Notes under the pieces: model-generated
Told to the model about the DNA's origin: nothing
Databases searched by the model: none
The model's input: the letters and a program-made list of their open reading frames with translations, nothing else
Translations under genes and position numbers: made by a program
Assembly: GCF_030159855.1 (NCBI RefSeq)
Contig: NZ_BSNG01000001.1
Location: 2,356,001-2,420,000, forward strand
Direction: 5' to 3'
Length of the DNA: 64,000 nucleotides
Origin: Devosia yakushimensis
GTDB lineage: Bacteria > Pseudomonadota > Alphaproteobacteria > Rhizobiales > Devosiaceae
Shown: in pieces, positions 1 to 9,197 of the stretch
Position numbering within the stretch: position 1 is the first letter of the stretch
Layout of the letters: every line of letters begins with the position of its first letter

Positions 1-680
1 GCGATCCACACGCCGCCCAGCGCGAAGAGGGCAATCGTCGCCACAGCGGCAATCGTGCCATAGATCCGCGCCCGTTCGGCCAAGGGTCCGGCGGTTCGTC
101 CGGCAATCACCGTGGCGCCTTGGGTCACGATCATGCCCAGGCTCACCAGCCCGCAGAGCAGGGCAAAGGGCATGAGCAGCAGGAAGAAATTGCCGGTATA
201 GAAGGCGCGCATCGTGTCATCGAGGTGGAAGGGCGCACCGAGCAGCACATTGCCCACCGCCACGCCGAAAATCAGCGAGGGCACGAAGCCGCCGATGAAC
301 AGCGCCCAATCCCAGGCCGCGCGCCAGCGCCTGTCCTTAATCTTGCCGCGAAACTTGAAGCCCACCGGCCGCAGGATCAGGGCCAGCAGGATCACGATCA
401 TGGCGAGGTAGAAGCCGGAAAAACTCACCGCATAGAGCGGCGGGAAGGCGGCAAAGATGGCCCCGCCGCCCAGTACCAGCCACACCTGATTGCCCTCCCA
501 TGTCGGGCCGACCAGATTGAGCAGCACGCGGCGCTCTTCATCGGTGCGGGCGGCAAAGGGCAGCAGCGCCCCCACGCCAAGATCGCGCCCGCCCATCACG
601 GCAAAGCCGATCAGCAAGACGCCCAGCAGCAGCCACCAGACGAGGCGCAGGGTTTCATAATCGAGCGGAATGGTGCTCAT
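1..680 (-). CDS. cydB: Cytochrome bd ubiquinol oxidase subunit II, C-terminus cut by window edge
   Basis: Second membrane subunit of the quinol oxidase that reduces O2 to water at high affinity without pumping protons. About 226 residues are visible from the ATG at 680; the gene runs off the left edge, so the C-terminal part is missing. The N-terminus reads MSTIPLDYETLRLVWW, followed by the family's glycine-rich stretch (FAVMGGRDLGVGALLPF) and a WEGNQVWL motif, then several hydrophobic helices. Its start codon overlaps the cydA stop (ATGA at 677-680), so the two are translationally coupled and cydA comes first. A cydX-like small subunit, if present, would lie outside the window. Confidence 0.95.
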   Translation of the reverse strand, partial: MSTIPLDYETLRLVWWLLLGVLLIGFAVMGGRDLGVGALLPFAARTDEERRVLLNLVGPTWEGNQVWLVLGGGAIFAAFPPLYAVSFSGFYLAMIVILLALILRPVGFKFRGKIKDRRWRAAWDWALFIGGFVPSLIFGVAVGNVLLGAPFHLDDTMRAFYTGNFFLLLMPFALLCGLVSLGMIVTQGATVIAGRTAGPLAERARIYGTIAAVATIALFALGGVWI

Positions 681-2281
681 GATCCAAGTTCCTTATTGGC
701 GGGAGTGGCCGGGAGCGCGGCGATGACGAAATCCTCGTCGTCAGTGGGTCCGGTGGCGAAGAGCTTGTCCTGCGGGCCGGCCTTGATGATCTTGACCATC
801 AGGATGACCATGATGATCAGCAGCACTGTATAGAGCGCGACGAAGAAGCTGAGCGAGATCACCAGATCCCAGAAGCCGAGGCCCGATGCCGCGTAGAAGG
901 TGGGCAGCACGCCTTCGACCACCCAGGGCTGGCGGCCATATTCGGCGATGAACCAGCCGGCCTCGATGGCGAGCCAGGGCAGCGGCAGCGTGGCGAGGCC
1001 AATCCACAGCATGGGCCGATTGGTATCGAGCCAGCCGCGCGAGGCGCGGTAGAACCAGACCGCGAAGAAGGCGATGAAGAAGAAGCCCACGCCCACCATG
1101 AGGCGGAAGCTCCAGAATAGCGGCCAGACGTCGGGCACGGTATCGAAGGAGGCCAGCGCGATTTCCTCGCCGGTCGCGTTCTCGATGTCGGTCCGGTATT
1201 TCTTGAGCAGCAGGCCATAGCCGAGATCGGCCCAGTGTTGCTCGAAGAGGGCGCGGGCCTGGGCATTGCTGCCATCGGCCCTGATGTCCTGCAGGGCGCC
1301 ATAGGCGATCATGCCGGATTGAATGCGGGTGGCGGCGTGTTCGACCAGCTCGGTGATGCCGGGCAATTCCATATCGAGGGAGCGCGTGGTGATGATGCCC
1401 AGCACCCAGGGCAGGCGCACTTCAAAGGCTGGTTCGCCGGGGACATCGCTGGGGATGGCGAACAGCGTCAGCGCTGCGGGGGCGGGCTCGGTGTGATACA
1501 TCGCCTCCATGGCGGCGATCTTCATCTTCTGCTGTTCGGTCGCGACATAGCCGCTCTCGTCGCCCAGCACCACCACGGACAGGGCCGAGGCGAGACCGAA
1601 GCTGGCCGCGACCACCATGGAGCGCCGGGCCAGCTCCACATGCTTGCCCTTGAGCAGGAAAAGGCAGGAAATGGCGAAGATGAAGACGGCGCCGAGCAGG
1701 TAGCCGGCGCTGACCGTATGCACGAATTTGGCCTGCGCCACGGGATTGAAGATCACCGCCATGAAGTCGGTGACTTCCATGCGCATGGTGTCCGGGTTGA
1801 ACTTGGCGCCGACCGGGTTCTGCATCCAGCCATTGGCGATGAGGATCCACAGAGCCGAGAAATTGGCGCCGAGGGCCGTCAGCCAGGTCACGGCCAGGTG
1901 CCCCACCTTGCTCAGCCGGTCCCAGCCGAAGAAGAAAAGGCCGATAAAGGTGGCTTCGAGGAAGAAGGCCATCAGCCCTTCGATGGCCAGGGGCGCACCG
2001 AAGACGTCGCCGACATAATGGCTGTAATAGCTCCAGTTCATGCCGAACTGGAATTCCATGACGATGCCGGTGGCCACGCCCATGGCGAAGTTGACGCCGA
2101 ACAGCGTGCCCCAGAACAGGGTCGCCTTGCGCCAGATATCGCGCCCGGTCATCACATAGACGCTCTCCATGATGGCCATCATGAAAGAGAGCCCCAGTGT
2201 CAGCGGTACGAAGAGAAAATGGTACATGGCGGTGGCGGCAAATTGCCACCGCGAGAGTTCGACAACCGTCATGTCGATCAT
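677..2281 (-). CDS. cydA: Cytochrome bd ubiquinol oxidase subunit I
   Basis: Large membrane subunit that carries the haems and oxidises quinol. It has 534 residues, the usual family length. The N-terminal block (SRWQFAATAMYHFLFVPLT) holds the conserved early histidine of the haem b595 site, and MEFQFGMNWSYYSHYVGDVFG and FGWDRLSK are typical of the family. About nine hydrophobic helices are visible, with the hydrophilic quinol-loop region between roughly residues 240 and 370. The gene is transcribed away from cydDC. The anaerobox at 2367-2380 lies 86 bases upstream of the start, which suggests induction by an Fnr/FixK-type activator at low oxygen. Confidence 0.97.
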   Translation of the reverse strand: MIDMTVVELSRWQFAATAMYHFLFVPLTLGLSFMMAIMESVYVMTGRDIWRKATLFWGTLFGVNFAMGVATGIVMEFQFGMNWSYYSHYVGDVFGAPLAIEGLMAFFLEATFIGLFFFGWDRLSKVGHLAVTWLTALGANFSALWILIANGWMQNPVGAKFNPDTMRMEVTDFMAVIFNPVAQAKFVHTVSAGYLLGAVFIFAISCLFLLKGKHVELARRSMVVAASFGLASALSVVVLGDESGYVATEQQKMKIAAMEAMYHTEPAPAALTLFAIPSDVPGEPAFEVRLPWVLGIITTRSLDMELPGITELVEHAATRIQSGMIAYGALQDIRADGSNAQARALFEQHWADLGYGLLLKKYRTDIENATGEEIALASFDTVPDVWPLFWSFRLMVGVGFFFIAFFAVWFYRASRGWLDTNRPMLWIGLATLPLPWLAIEAGWFIAEYGRQPWVVEGVLPTFYAASGLGFWDLVISLSFFVALYTVLLIIMVILMVKIIKAGPQDKLFATGPTDDEDFVIAALPATPANKELGS

Positions 2282-2366
2282 GGCGCGAATGCCCCTGTTT
2301 ACTAAGCCCAGCCGCCGATTCGCGGCCGTCCTGACACTCTTTTGCCGATCCTTTGGGCAAGCCGCC

Positions 2367-2380
2367 TTGATTCAGATCAA
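2367..2380. promoter_or_regulatory. Perfect anaerobox (Fnr/FixK-type site)
   Basis: TTGATTCAGATCAA matches the TTGAT-N4-ATCAA consensus of FNR, FnrN and FixK proteins in all ten specified positions. It sits between divergent cydA and cydD. A site centred here would put a class II start near 2415 on the plus strand and near 2332 on the minus strand, upstream of both start codons. The FnrN-type regulator encoded at 6017-6742 has the matching E..SR recognition helix. That it binds here is inference. Confidence 0.88.
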
Positions 2381-2484
2381 GGGTTGCGGACGCCGCCGCG
2401 CTAGTGTTGTTCGGACAGGAGCTTTTTCACCTGCCGCAACAGACCGAGTCGGGTGGAACGCACTTGGAATATGCCGAGGACTAT

Positions 2485-4212
2485 ATGACCACCAAGGATC
2501 GCCTGAACGGAAAGGCACTCTCCGCCCTCACCCGTCATGGCGGCCCCTGGATTGGCCTGGCGATCGCGGCGCCGCTCGTGGCCGGCGCCCTGCTGGTCTG
2601 GCAGACCTGGCTACTGGCCGACATTCTCGGCCAGACCATCCAGCAGGGCCAACCCCTCGCCGCCGTAACTCCGGCCATTGGTCTTGTCCTGGCACTCTTG
2701 ATCGCCCGCGCCATTCTTGGGGCGCTGGGCGAACGGGCCGGCGTCAGCGCGGCCGAGGCCATCAAGCTGCAACTGCGCCAGGCGCTGTTCGCCCAGTTGC
2801 TCGCCCGGCCGCCCCGCGCACCAGACCAGCCCGCATCGGGCGCAGCCGCCTCGGCGATCATCGATCAGACCGAGGCGCTGGATGGTTATTTTGCCCGCTA
2901 TATACCGGCCATGATCCAGGCAACGCTATTGCCGCTGGCCTTTGGCGCCATCATCCTGCCGCTCGACTGGCTGGCGGGGCTATTGTTTCTCGTCACCGCG
3001 CCGCTGATCCCGCTGTTCATGGCGCTGGTCGGCTGGGGCGCCCAGGTCGCGACGACCCGGCAAGCCCGCGCGCTCAGCCAGCTCAATGGCCGCTTTGCCG
3101 ACCGGCTGCGCGGCCTGCTCACGCTCAAGCTTTTCGGCCGCGCCGAAGCGGAAACCTCGGGCATTGTCGCCGCCAGCGACGAATTGCGGCGGCGTACCCT
3201 GCGCGTGCTGCGCATCGCCTTCCTCTCCTCGGCCGTGCTGGAATTTTTCGCGGCGCTCGGCGTTGCCGGCATCGCGCTTTATGTGGGCCTCACCTATATC
3301 GGCTATCTGCAATTGCGCCTCGAGCCGCTCAGCCTGCAGCTCGGCCTCTTCCTGCTGCTGATGGCGCCGGAGGTCTATAATCCCCTGCGCCTGCTGGCCG
3401 CGCACTATCATGATCGCGCCAGCGCCAAGGCGGCGATCGGGGAAATCGAGGCGCAGCTCGGCGCCCTTCCCGCCGCCATTGCCCCACTCAGCGATGCGCC
3501 GCCCATGCCGGGCGTGGCGGCTATTGCCGTGGCGCTTACCGATTTCACCATTCGCACGCCCGACCGCAGCCGCGCCATTCTCGCCAATACGGCGCTGCAT
3601 GTCGCGCCGGGCGAGCATGTCGCCATTCTGGGGCCGAGCGGCATCGGCAAATCCACGCTGATCGAGGCAATGGCTCGTCTGCGACCGCATGAAGGCTCGG
3701 CAAGTCTCGATCATATCGAACTGGCCGATTGGGCCGAAGGCGACCTGCGCGGCCGCGTCACCCTGCTTGGCCAGAAGCCGCGCATCATCCATGCCAGCAT
3801 GGCCGAAAATATCGCCCTGGCCCGCCCCGGCGCCACGCCAGCGGAAATCACCCGCGCGGCAGAGCTGGCGCATGTCCTGCCCTTTGCCGACGCCCTGCCC
3901 GATGGGCTCGACACCTTGCTGGGCGAAGATGGCGTCGGGCTGTCGGGCGGCCAGGCTCAGCGTGTGGCGCTGGCGCGCATCTTCCTGCGCGATGCCGGTC
4001 TGATCCTGCTCGACGAACCCACAGCCCATCTCGATGGCGAACTCGAACAGGCAGTGCTCGACAACCTGTTGCGATATGCAGAGGGTCGCACCCTGATCGT
4101 GGCCACCCATTCGCTTGATGTCGCCGCCCGCATGGGCAAGGCCTATCGCATTGCCGGGGGCGCCCTGCTGGCGACCCCGCTTCCTGCCGCCGGCAAGCGG
4201 AGCGTGGCATGA
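2485..4212 (+). CDS. cydD: Thiol reductant ABC exporter, CydD subunit
   Basis: One half of the heterodimeric ABC transporter CydDC, which exports glutathione and cysteine to the periplasm and is needed to assemble cytochrome bd. It has 575 residues: an N-terminal six-helix exporter domain (about 1-320), then an ATPase domain with Walker A (GPSGIGKST), signature (LSGGQAQR) and Walker B (LILLDEP). The ATG at 2485 is preferred because GAGGA lies just upstream; in-frame alternatives are ATG 2473 and GTG 2404, the latter probably upstream of the transcription start. It overlaps cydC by four bases and diverges from cydA across the anaerobox. Confidence 0.93.
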   Translation: MTTKDRLNGKALSALTRHGGPWIGLAIAAPLVAGALLVWQTWLLADILGQTIQQGQPLAAVTPAIGLVLALLIARAILGALGERAGVSAAEAIKLQLRQALFAQLLARPPRAPDQPASGAAASAIIDQTEALDGYFARYIPAMIQATLLPLAFGAIILPLDWLAGLLFLVTAPLIPLFMALVGWGAQVATTRQARALSQLNGRFADRLRGLLTLKLFGRAEAETSGIVAASDELRRRTLRVLRIAFLSSAVLEFFAALGVAGIALYVGLTYIGYLQLRLEPLSLQLGLFLLLMAPEVYNPLRLLAAHYHDRASAKAAIGEIEAQLGALPAAIAPLSDAPPMPGVAAIAVALTDFTIRTPDRSRAILANTALHVAPGEHVAILGPSGIGKSTLIEAMARLRPHEGSASLDHIELADWAEGDLRGRVTLLGQKPRIIHASMAENIALARPGATPAEITRAAELAHVLPFADALPDGLDTLLGEDGVGLSGGQAQRVALARIFLRDAGLILLDEPTAHLDGELEQAVLDNLLRYAEGRTLIVATHSLDVAARMGKAYRIAGGALLATPLPAAGKRSVA

Positions 4213-5864
4213 GAGCGCTTCTCGCCTTTCGCGGTCTCTTTGCCCGGCAGGCCCGCGGCCTGCTGCTAGCCCTCGTCCTGTCGCTGGTGACGCTGGCCGC
4301 CGGTGTTGCTCTGCTGGGCACTTCCGGCTGGTTCATCACCGCTGCGGCGCTGACCAGCGCGGGCCTGGCCTTCAACCTTTTCGCCCCCTCGGCGCTGGTG
4401 CGCGGCTTTTCCTTCATTCGTATTCTGGCGCGCTATGGCGAGCGTCTCACCGGGCATGATGCCACCTTGCGCCTGCTGGCCGATATTCGCGGCTGGCTCT
4501 TTGCCCGGCTCTTTCCCCGCCTGCCGCTGGCCGATCGCAACCTGCGCCATGGCGACCTGGTCAGCCGACTGACGGCGGATGTCGATGCGCTCGATACCGC
4601 CTTCCTCGTCGCCATCGGTCCGGTCACGGCGGCCCTGGTCATCGGCACGACAGTGACCGCCATCCTGGCCTTCCTGCTCCCAGCCGCCGCCTGGGTCTAT
4701 GGCGCCTGTTTTGCCCTCGCCGTGCTCGTCGTGCCCGCTCTATTGGTCCTGCGCAGCCGCAGCGCCGGCGGCCAAGTCGTCGCCCGCGCCGCCGATGCGC
4801 GTCTCGTGGCGCTGGACGGTATTGCCGGGCATGCCGATGCCCTCGCCCTGGGCCTGCTCGGCAGCAGCCAGGCCAATTTTTCCGCCAAGGCCGAGGCCCT
4901 CGCGACCGCGCGTGGTCAATTGGCGACCCTTACCGCCATAGCCGCGGCGAGCGTGCAGGGACTCGCCGCCCTGGCGCTGGTCGGCGTGCTGTGGATCGGC
5001 CTCGATCATTTTGGCGGCGGGAGCATCGATGCGCCGGTACTGGTCGGCTTGTTGCTCGCCGTATTGGGGAGCTTTGAGGCCTCCAACGCCATCGTGCGCA
5101 GCGTGGGCAAGCTCAGCACCGCCATGGCCGCCGCCGAACGGCTGATGGCCCTGGCCGAAACACCGGTCACCGTCGCCGATCCGGCCCAGCCGCAGCCGGT
5201 CCCGCCCGATGCAGCCATTGCCATCGACGATGTCACTTTCTGCTATGGCACCGGAGCCCCTGCCCTCAGCAATGTCACACTGACCGTTGCGCCCGGTGAG
5301 CATATCGCCATTGTCGGCCCCAGCGGTGGCGGCAAATCGAGCCTCCTCAAACTGCTGCTGCGCCTCGCCGATCCGCAATCGGGCCGCATCACCCTGGGCG
5401 GCGTTCCTCTGGCTGACCTGCGCCAGGCCGATTTGCATGCCCATATCGCCCTGTTGGGCCAGGATAGCCCGGTTTTCCACGACACGATCCGCGCCAATCT
5501 GCTGATTGGCCGCGCCGATGCCGGCGAGCCAGATCTGTGGGCAGCCCTCACCGCCGCCGGCATTGCCGATTTCGTGCGCAGCCTGCCCCGCGGCCTCGAT
5601 ACGCTATTGGGCGAAACCGGCAAGACCGTCTCCGCCGGCCAGGGCCGCCGCCTCTGCCTCGCCCGCACCCTGCTCAGCAAAGCCCCGATTGTCCTGCTGG
5701 ACGAGCCCACAACAGGCCTCGATCGTGACGCGGAGCTCGCCTTCTTCGGCACGCTCAAAACCGCCCTGGCGGGCCGCACGACTATTCTGGTCACCCATGC
5801 GGCTCTCCCCGAGGGGACAGTGGATCGTGTGGTGACGATCAGGAATGGGGTGTTGGGAGCGTAG
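4209..5864 (+). CDS. cydC: Thiol reductant ABC exporter, CydC subunit
   Basis: Partner of CydD, 551 residues with the same exporter-plus-ATPase architecture. Walker A reads GPSGGGKSS and Walker B IVLLDEP. The signature region reads VSAGQGRRLCLAR, so the usual LSGGQ is changed to VSAGQ; degenerate signatures are common in one half of heterodimeric exporters. The start overlaps the cydD stop (ATGA), so the two subunits are coupled. The gene ends just before a 125-bp inverted-repeat element that separates it from the convergent regulator at 6017-6742. Confidence 0.93.
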   Translation: MRALLAFRGLFARQARGLLLALVLSLVTLAAGVALLGTSGWFITAAALTSAGLAFNLFAPSALVRGFSFIRILARYGERLTGHDATLRLLADIRGWLFARLFPRLPLADRNLRHGDLVSRLTADVDALDTAFLVAIGPVTAALVIGTTVTAILAFLLPAAAWVYGACFALAVLVVPALLVLRSRSAGGQVVARAADARLVALDGIAGHADALALGLLGSSQANFSAKAEALATARGQLATLTAIAAASVQGLAALALVGVLWIGLDHFGGGSIDAPVLVGLLLAVLGSFEASNAIVRSVGKLSTAMAAAERLMALAETPVTVADPAQPQPVPPDAAIAIDDVTFCYGTGAPALSNVTLTVAPGEHIAIVGPSGGGKSSLLKLLLRLADPQSGRITLGGVPLADLRQADLHAHIALLGQDSPVFHDTIRANLLIGRADAGEPDLWAALTAAGIADFVRSLPRGLDTLLGETGKTVSAGQGRRLCLARTLLSKAPIVLLDEPTTGLDRDAELAFFGTLKTALAGRTTILVTHAALPEGTVDRVVTIRNGVLGA

Positions 5865-5873
5865 CGGGGAGGC

Positions 5874-5999
5874 CGGAGTACCCCCTCCTAACCTCCCCCT
5901 GATAGGGGGAGGAATCTCTCCACTCTTGAAGCTGGATCGAGTTTTAGCCACCAGGCTATCCCTCCCCCTGTCAGGGGGAGGTTAGGAGGGGGTACTCCG
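5874..5999. repeat. Inverted-repeat element, family A, copy 1
   Basis: Two arms of about 40 bases (5874-5912 and 5960-5999) are near-perfect inverted copies. Each arm also contains a small internal palindrome (CCCCCTGATAGGGGG type). The loop of about 45 bases (CTCCACTCTTG ... TGGATCGAG ...) is shared with copies at 12894, 18681 and 24525. This copy lies between the convergent ends of cydC and the Fnr-type regulator, where it could also end transcription in both directions. No ORF or transposase is associated with it. Confidence 0.9.
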
Positions 6000-6016
6000 A
6001 TCCCTCGGCGTGTCCC

Positions 6017-6742
6017 CTACCCACACCTTACCCGCAGCCGCGCCAGGTCCGGCACCATTACATGCCGGTAATTCTCGATCCCGATCACGCCGTCAACCTT
6101 GAGCTTGCTCATCTGCCGGCTCACCGTCTCGATGGTGAGGCCAAGGAAATCCCCGATATCGGCCCGGCTCAAGGGCAGGTCGAAGCTGGTCACAGGCTCG
6201 TCCTGATCAGGATCGGCGTGGCTCGCGATCAGATAGAGGAAGCTGGCGACCTTCTCGGCGGCAGTCTTCCTGCCCAGGGTCACCATCCAGTCGCGCGCCT
6301 CGTCCAGCTCGCGCAGGGTCTGCAGCATGATGCGGTGTTCGAGCTCGGGGCTATCGCGCAGCACCGATTCCATCGCCGATTTCGAGACGACGCAGAGATC
6401 GACATCAGACGCGGCCTCCGCCGTCACCCGGCTTTCATTGGCGAAGAGCCGCCCCATCAGGTCCGGCGCAAATTGCAGCCCCACCACCTGCTGGCGGCCG
6501 TCTTCAAGCACTTTGGAGAGCTTGACCACGCCACGCAGCAGATTGCCATAGCTGCTGATCGGCATGGCATCGGCCATCAATTGATCGCCGGCATGGTGGT
6601 GGACATGCCGGGAATGGCGCGACAGCCGCGCCAATTGTTCGGCGTTCAAGGCGGCGCACATGCCCAGGCGCCGCGACTGGCAATTGCGGCAAAGGATGGG
6701 GATTGCGGCGGGTTCGACACTATTCGTCTGGGCGGTCTGCAT
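6017..6742 (-). CDS. fnrN: FnrN-type Fe-S oxygen-sensing transcription regulator (Crp/Fnr family)
   Basis: A 241-residue Crp/Fnr activator. Four cysteines fit an oxygen-labile 4Fe-4S cluster: C18, C21 and C29 in the N-terminal CRNCQSRRLGMC motif, whose spacing matches rhizobial FnrN, and C117 in the cyclic-nucleotide-binding-like core. The C-terminal helix-turn-helix contains TIETVSRQMSKL, the E..SR signature that reads TTGAT half-sites. ATG 6742 is chosen over an in-frame start 20 codons upstream because AGGAGG lies seven bases before it. With a perfect anaerobox between cydAB and cydDC 4 kb away, activation of cytochrome bd is its likely job. Symbol given by similarity. Confidence 0.88.
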   Translation of the reverse strand: MQTAQTNSVEPAAIPILCRNCQSRRLGMCAALNAEQLARLSRHSRHVHHHAGDQLMADAMPISSYGNLLRGVVKLSKVLEDGRQQVVGLQFAPDLMGRLFANESRVTAEAASDVDLCVVSKSAMESVLRDSPELEHRIMLQTLRELDEARDWMVTLGRKTAAEKVASFLYLIASHADPDQDEPVTSFDLPLSRADIGDFLGLTIETVSRQMSKLKVDGVIGIENYRHVMVPDLARLRVRCG

Positions 6743-6870
6743 GGCAACGCCTCCTGTTGGCCCCGATATAGTATGCTGAAAGTAAAGGGATAAGCTGCGC
6801 AAAGGTCACAGCGCCATCCTGCCGCACTTGCGCAAAAATAGCCAAAGCCAAAAAGCCGAAAATTGTCCCC

Positions 6871-6901
6871 TTGACCTTCCCATGATGGGAACCCTTATAT
6901 G
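6871..6901 (+). promoter_or_regulatory. CueR-type copper-responsive promoter of copA
   Basis: A -35 TTGACC (6871-6876) and a -10 TATATG (6896-6901) are separated by 19 bases, the long spacer typical of MerR-family promoters. The spacer contains a perfect 15-base dyad, TTCCCATGATGGGAA (6877-6891), inside the ACCTTCC...GGAA layout of CueR operators. The copA ATG follows at 6924. The cognate CueR is the second gene of the operon. Confidence 0.9.
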
Positions 6902-6923
6902 CTGTGGGACGAGGTACAAAGCC

Positions 6924-9197
6924 ATGAACGAACACGTCCACACCAAGCCCATTTCCATCGATATCGAAGGCATGACCTGCGCGTCCTGCGTCGCCCGCGT
7001 CGAGAAGGCGCTGCTCAAGGTCCCTTCCGTGGCCTCAGCTTCGGTCAACCTGGCCACCGAGCGCGCCACGGTGCAGCTCAACGGGCCGGGTCACACCGAG
7101 GCCCTGGTCGCGGCTATCGCCAAGGCCGGCTACAAGGGCAGCCCGACGCCCGAGCATCACGATCACCACAATCACGCCGGCCACCAGCATCATGACGAGG
7201 ACGCCGCCGTGCTGCGCCGCGACGTGGCCATTGCCGGTGTGCTCACCCTGCCGCTCTTCGTGCTCGAAATGGGCAGCCATCTCTATATGCCCATGCATAT
7301 GTGGCTACTCAGCATCGTGCCGCAGCAGGCGCTCTACATCGCCTATTTCGTCGTCACGTCCATCGTGCTGTTCGTGCCCGGCTGGCGCTTCTTCAAGATC
7401 GGCATTCCGGCCTTGCTGCGCGGGGCGCCCGAGATGAATTCGCTGGTCGCCCTGGGCGCCGGCGCGGCCTATCTCTATTCGGTCGTCGTCACCTTTGCCC
7501 CGCATGTGCTGCCCGCGCAGACGCAATATGTCTATTACGAAGCCGCCGCCGTCATCGTCACGCTGATCCTGGTCGGCCGGTGGCTCGAAGCCCTCGCCAA
7601 GGGCCGCACCGGTGAGGCCATTCAGCGTCTGGTGCGCGAACAGGCCAAGACCGCCCGCGTGCAGCGCGACGGCACGCTGATCGAGCTGCCCATCGAGCAA
7701 GTCAAAGCCGGCGACATTATCGTCGTCCGCCCCGGCGAGAAGATCGCCGTGGATGGCGAGATCGTCGAGGGCCAGAGCAATATCGACGAATCCATGATCT
7801 CGGGCGAACCCCTGCCCGTGTCCAAGACCGTGGGCGCCAGCGTCATCGGCGGCACGCTCAATACCAATGGCAGTTTCAGCTTCCGCGCCACCAAGGTCGG
7901 CGGCGATACCATGCTCGCCCAGATCATCCGCATGGTCGAGGAAGCCCAGGGCGGCAAGCTGCCGATCCAGCAGGTGGTCGATCAGATCACCATGTGGTTC
8001 GTCCCCGCCGTCATCGCGCTGGCCGTGCTGACTTTTGTGGTCTGGACCATCTGGGGCCCCACCCCGACCTATGTGTTCGGCCTGGTCAATGCCGTTGCCG
8101 TCATGATCATCGCCTGCCCCTGTGCCATGGGCCTGGCCACGCCCACCTCGATCATGGTGGGCACCGGCCGCGCTGCCGAGCTGGGTGTGCTGTTCCGCAA
8201 GAGTGAAGCCCTGCAGCAGCTGCGCGACGTCGCTGTGGTGGCCTTCGACAAGACCGGCACCCTGACCCAGGGCAAGCCCCAGCTGACCGATCTCATTCTC
8301 GATGACGACTTCGAGCATGACGACGTGCTGGCTTTGGTTGCGGCGGTCGAGGCCAAGTCGGAGCACCCAATTGCCGAAGCTATCGTCGCGGCCGCCGAAA
8401 AGCAGGGCCTCGCCCTGGGCGCGGTCACCGAGTTCGAGGCGATTGCCGGCAATGGCGTCCGCGCCCGCGTCGATGGGCGGCTCGTCACCATCGGGTCGCA
8501 GCGGCACCTCAGCCATCTCGACTTCTCGGACTTCACCGAGGCCATCGACAAGCTCGCCGATGAAGGCAAGACGCCCGTCTTTGCCGCCGTGGATGACAAG
8601 CTGGCAGCCGCCATCGTGGTTGCCGACACCATCAAGCCGACCAGCAAGGCCGTCATCGCCGCGCTGCACGCCATGGGCGTCAAGACCGCAATGATCTCGG
8701 GCGACAACAAGCGCACGGCCGAAGCCATTGCCCGCCAGCTGGGCATAGACGAAGTCCGCGCCGAAGTGCTGCCCGCCGACAAGGTCGCCGCCATCAAGTC
8801 GCTGCGCCAGCTCGGCAAAATCGCCTATGTCGGCGACGGCATCAACGACGCTCCGGCCTTGGCCGAAGCCGATGTCGGCATTGCAGTCGGCACCGGCACG
8901 GATGCCGCCATCGAGAGCGCCGACGTGGTCCTGCTCGGGGGCGACCTCAAGGGCGTGCTCAATGCCCTCACGGTCAGCCGCGCGACGATGAAGAACATCT
9001 GGGAAAACCTGTTCTGGGCCTTTGGCTACAATGTGCTGCTGATCCCGGTGGCTGCCGGCGTGCTCTATCCGAGCTTCGGCATCCTGCTGTCCCCGATGAT
9101 CGGGGCTGGCGCCATGGCGCTGTCCAGCGTCTTCGTGGTCGGCAATGCCCAGCGCCTGCGCGGCGTGCCGCCCGCCAAACTAGGAGAAATCGCATGA
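6924..9197 (+). CDS. copA: Copper-exporting P1B-type ATPase
   Basis: Pumps Cu(I) out of the cytoplasm using ATP. It has 757 residues: one N-terminal heavy-metal-associated domain with GMTCASC (C19, C22); a His-rich linker around residues 74-93; membrane helices; the TGE-type actuator loop (SGEPLP); the intramembrane CPC motif at 398-400; the phosphorylated aspartate D442 in DKTGTLT; and the GDGINDAP hinge. The CPC motif and a single Cys-type metal domain point to Cu(I) rather than zinc. The start is the ATG 23 bases after the CueR-type -10 box. It overlaps cueR by four bases, so pump and sensor are co-expressed. Confidence 0.96.
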   Translation: MNEHVHTKPISIDIEGMTCASCVARVEKALLKVPSVASASVNLATERATVQLNGPGHTEALVAAIAKAGYKGSPTPEHHDHHNHAGHQHHDEDAAVLRRDVAIAGVLTLPLFVLEMGSHLYMPMHMWLLSIVPQQALYIAYFVVTSIVLFVPGWRFFKIGIPALLRGAPEMNSLVALGAGAAYLYSVVVTFAPHVLPAQTQYVYYEAAAVIVTLILVGRWLEALAKGRTGEAIQRLVREQAKTARVQRDGTLIELPIEQVKAGDIIVVRPGEKIAVDGEIVEGQSNIDESMISGEPLPVSKTVGASVIGGTLNTNGSFSFRATKVGGDTMLAQIIRMVEEAQGGKLPIQQVVDQITMWFVPAVIALAVLTFVVWTIWGPTPTYVFGLVNAVAVMIIACPCAMGLATPTSIMVGTGRAAELGVLFRKSEALQQLRDVAVVAFDKTGTLTQGKPQLTDLILDDDFEHDDVLALVAAVEAKSEHPIAEAIVAAAEKQGLALGAVTEFEAIAGNGVRARVDGRLVTIGSQRHLSHLDFSDFTEAIDKLADEGKTPVFAAVDDKLAAAIVVADTIKPTSKAVIAALHAMGVKTAMISGDNKRTAEAIARQLGIDEVRAEVLPADKVAAIKSLRQLGKIAYVGDGINDAPALAEADVGIAVGTGTDAAIESADVVLLGGDLKGVLNALTVSRATMKNIWENLFWAFGYNVLLIPVAAGVLYPSFGILLSPMIGAGAMALSSVFVVGNAQRLRGVPPAKLGEIA

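Noticed and set aside
1235..2305. 356-codon open frame opposite cydA
   Set aside because: A mirror frame of cydA with no family motif or ribosome site.
2404..2484. GTG start giving a 27-residue longer CydD
   Set aside because: It lies only 23 bases from the anaerobox, probably upstream of the transcription start, and the added residues do not resemble the family; ATG 2485 has a ribosome site.
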